8,172 bases of DNA from Candidatus Aminicenantota bacterium (lineage in GTDB: Bacteria; Acidobacteriota; Aminicenantia; Aminicenantales; Aminicenantaceae): the NCBI GenBank assembly GCA_030615975.1, contig JAUWYH010000059.1, forward strand, positions 1-8,172. The letters run 5' to 3'. A program made the translations under genes and the position numbers. The notes beneath the pieces are model-generated. The model did no database searches. It was not told where the DNA came from and was given only the letters and a program-made list of their open reading frames with translations. Below are positions 6,201 to 8,172 of the stretch, one piece after another (the stretch's first letter is position 1; each line of letters opens with the position of its first letter).

Positions 6201-7460
6201 ATGGAAAAAGCTGTTCTCATCCATCTGGCAACAAATAAAAAAGAAAAATTAGATGCAGAAGAATCAATGGAGGAACTCAGAGGTTTAACCGAAGCAGCCG
6301 GAGCTCAAGTTGTCAAAGAAGTATTCCAGTTCCGTGAAAAGATCAGCCCCAAATACTTTATAGGAGAGGGAAAAGTTTCGGAAATCATCAGCCTAAAAGA
6401 GGAGATTGAGGCTGATCTTATCATATTCGACCACAACCTCAGTTCAATCCAACAGCGAAGCTTAGAAAACGAGTTTCAGGGTAAAGTTATCGACCGAACT
6501 CAGCTTATTCTTGATATATTCGCTCAAAGAGCGAGGAGCAGAGAGGGCAAACTTCAAGTAGAACTTGCCCAACTAAACTATCTTCTTCCTCGCTTGCTCG
6601 GAAAAGGGAAAGCCTTATCTCGCTTGGGTGGAGGCATCGGTACGCGTGGTCCAGGAGAAAAAAAATTGGAAGAGGATAGACGGAGGATATTGGATAGAAT
6701 TACTAAAATAAAAAAAGATATCAAGAAAATTCAAAAAAGGCGAGCAAATCAAAGAAAAAGCAGAAAAAAAAGCCCAATTCCTGTTGTCTCGCTTGTGGGC
6801 TACACCAATGCCGGAAAATCTACCTTATTCAATCGTCTCTCCCGAGAAAAAATGTTTACTTCCTCTCAATTCTTTTCAACTCTCGATCCAGTCCTTCGTC
6901 GCGTGAGCTTCTCTGATGGCCTTTATTTTTTCTTGAGTGATACAGTAGGATTTATTAAAAATCTCCCCTTGGAGCTGATATCTTCTTTTAAGGCTACACT
7001 GGAGGAGCTTAAAGAAGCTGACTGTATCTGCCATATTATCGATATCTCTTCTACTAACTGTGAAAGCCAAATAAAAACTGTGGAATCGATTCTTTCAGAG
7101 CTTGGGGCCACAGATTTGCCAATCATTGAAATTTTTAATAAGATTGACATTCTCTCCAACAAAGAAAATTTGCTTGAAAAAAACAAGACCTCTAGAAACT
7201 TTGTGTACATTTCGGCAAAAACAGGAGATGGAATTCAGGATCTAAAAGAAAATCTCCGCTCAATTCTGTTTAAGGATTTAAAATTGTATTATTTGCGCAT
7301 TCCTAAATCAAAAAAAGAAATGGTCTATTCTTTCCCTAAGTGGTCTGTTGTGTTGAGAAGAAGAAAAGACGGCGATTATTTCGAGCTCGAAATCATGGCA
7401 GATCCTGATTCTATCATAAATTATCTACCTTATATAAAAAGAGGAGAAACAAATTGGTAA
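6201..7460 (+). CDS. hflX: GTPase HflX
   Basis: This 419-aa ribosome-associated GTPase is known in E. coli to split or rescue stalled 70S ribosomes under stress. The N-terminal HflX domain contains PKYFIGEGK (50-58) and the hallmark VIDRTQLILDIFAQRA (96-111). The glycine-rich LGGGIGTRGPGE follows (142-153). A basic coiled linker (about 155-191) leads to the G domain: G1 GYTNAGKST (200-208), the switch I stretch FFSTLDP (224-230), G3 DTVGF (247-251), G4 NKID (313-316) and G5 SAKTG (338-342). A short C-terminal extension (about 360-419) completes it. The ATG lies two bases after the miaA stop with no visible Shine-Dalgarno sequence, so coupling to miaA is likely. In enterobacteria hfq lies between miaA and hflX; here there is no room for it. 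Confidence 0.96.
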   Translation: MEKAVLIHLATNKKEKLDAEESMEELRGLTEAAGAQVVKEVFQFREKISPKYFIGEGKVSEIISLKEEIEADLIIFDHNLSSIQQRSLENEFQGKVIDRTQLILDIFAQRARSREGKLQVELAQLNYLLPRLLGKGKALSRLGGGIGTRGPGEKKLEEDRRRILDRITKIKKDIKKIQKRRANQRKSRKKSPIPVVSLVGYTNAGKSTLFNRLSREKMFTSSQFFSTLDPVLRRVSFSDGLYFFLSDTVGFIKNLPLELISSFKATLEELKEADCICHIIDISSTNCESQIKTVESILSELGATDLPIIEIFNKIDILSNKENLLEKNKTSRNFVYISAKTGDGIQDLKENLRSILFKDLKLYYLRIPKSKKEMVYSFPKWSVVLRRRKDGDYFELEIMADPDSIINYLPYIKRGETNW

Positions 7461-8172
7461 AAAAAGTTTTTGCTATCTCTCTATTATTTTTCTTTCTCTG
7501 GTCATGCGCTACCTATCAGCCTCCGCCTCCTTCTTTGTACATCGGAAATCTACCCCAATCCATCGTCACAGATCTCTCTCTGGATGAACGGATTCTTACC
7601 GAAGATGCCTGGAGCAACTTAAAACAAGGCAAAGGAAAGAAAGCAGAAAAAATAATCTCCAAATTGGGAACGGAAAGCCCATTTTACTATGTTGGCTTAG
7701 GCTACGCCTCCTTTCTCCTCAACAAGCTCCCAGAATCTGAAAAGTTTTTCAAAGAAGCCCTGAAAATTTATCCTGAAATGACTTTGGTTCATTTGGGCCT
7801 TGCTCAAGTTTACCAAAAAACAGGCCGCGATGACTTGAATTTCGTCCAACTCAGAGAGGTTCTCAAAAGAGAGCCAGATAATCCTTGGGCTGAACAAACA
7901 TACGAAACCCTTAAAAACAGAAAAACAAAAGAAGCTCTGAATGATGCGAAGGCATATCTTGCTCATAAAGATACAGAAAAAAGTAAAAAGGCTTTTCTGA
8001 TAGCTCTATATTACTCTCCTCAATCAACAGAAGCTCACCTTGCCTTAGCTGATATTTACAGGAAAGAAAATAACATTAAGAGCGCCTTGATTCACCTAAA
8101 AGCTGCAAACTCAAATGAGCCAAAAAACAAAAATATATTAATAATTTATGGAGAAACACTCTTCGAATCTGA
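7454..8172 (+). CDS. TPR-containing lipoprotein (3' end beyond the window)
   Basis: An open frame of 239 complete codons runs from a TTG at 7454 to the window edge without a stop. GAGGAG at 7441-7446 lies seven bases upstream, and the start overlaps the hflX stop by seven bases. The N-terminus is a lipoprotein signal: VKK, a hydrophobic stretch and LWSC, with Cys18 as the lipidation site; tryptophan at -2 is slightly unusual. After a proline-rich spacer (about 22-27), helical repeats of TPR type begin. GLGYASFLLNKLPESEKFFK with the following ALKIYPE (about 80-105) and AHLALADIYRKENNIKSALI with HLKAANSNEP (about 195-224) fit the A/G-Y-A-P consensus spacing. It is probably a periplasm-facing lipoprotein acting as a protein-interaction scaffold. 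Its relation to miaA/hflX is positional only. Confidence 0.85.
   Translation, partial: MVKKVFAISLLFFFLWSCATYQPPPPSLYIGNLPQSIVTDLSLDERILTEDAWSNLKQGKGKKAEKIISKLGTESPFYYVGLGYASFLLNKLPESEKFFKEALKIYPEMTLVHLGLAQVYQKTGRDDLNFVQLREVLKREPDNPWAEQTYETLKNRKTKEALNDAKAYLAHKDTEKSKKAFLIALYYSPQSTEAHLALADIYRKENNIKSALIHLKAANSNEPKNKNILIIYGETLFES

Noticed and set aside
7697..7966. 89-codon minus-strand open frame
   Set aside because: It lies wholly antisense to the TPR lipoprotein gene, which has a signal sequence and a strong ribosome-binding site.
1..8172. CRISPR array, tRNA, rRNA, integrase or transposase gene
   Set aside because: No regularly spaced direct repeats, cloverleaf or rRNA-like blocks, or recombinase motifs were seen in any frame.

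Overview
The window looks like a chromosomal piece of an AT-rich, two-membrane (diderm) bacterium. The evidence is an HlyD/MacA-type periplasmic adaptor, a MacB/LolD-class ABC ATPase and a lipobox-bearing TPR lipoprotein. Genes are packed with 0-6 nt junctions or short overlaps, and several start with TTG. YIP1-family and DUF4388/PATAN-like proteins together suggest an Acidobacteriota/Aminicenantota-like or other uncultivated lineage, but this is a guess from gene content and no marker here fixes the taxonomy.

Left part (1-1460). Positions 1-342 are AT-rich and hold no convincing gene. They contain a palindromic dispersed repeat (about 207-295) of the CATTGCGAG / GAAGCAATCTC type. A minus-strand inositol-monophosphatase family gene (suhB-like) follows at 343-1128. 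It is preceded by a 30-codon open frame (1125-1217) whose stop overlaps the suhB start as ATGA. The divergent intergenic region holds a large imperfect palindrome (1279-1358) with a perfect 14-bp outer stem, and a TATAAT box (1422-1427) just before the plus-strand operon.

Right part (1461 to beyond 8172). One tightly packed plus-strand operon runs: membrane fusion protein, ABC ATPase, YIP1-family membrane protein, DUF4388/PATAN-like protein, a 26-aa single-pass membrane peptide, miaA, hflX, and a TPR lipoprotein cut by the window end. The first four resemble an envelope export system with an attached accessory or regulatory protein. No FtsX/MacB-type permease is present, so a YIP1 protein sits where the permease would be expected. 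miaA (tRNA A37 prenylation) and hflX (ribosome-associated GTPase) are adjacent as in many bacteria, but hfq is not between them.

The items most worth a second look are the permease-less adaptor/ATPase/YIP1/PATAN cluster, the unannotated 26-aa membrane peptide with a GGAG site and TTG start, the 30-codon frame coupled to suhB, and the two palindromic elements. Nothing here proves a wholly new system; the YIP1-containing transport cluster is the best candidate.
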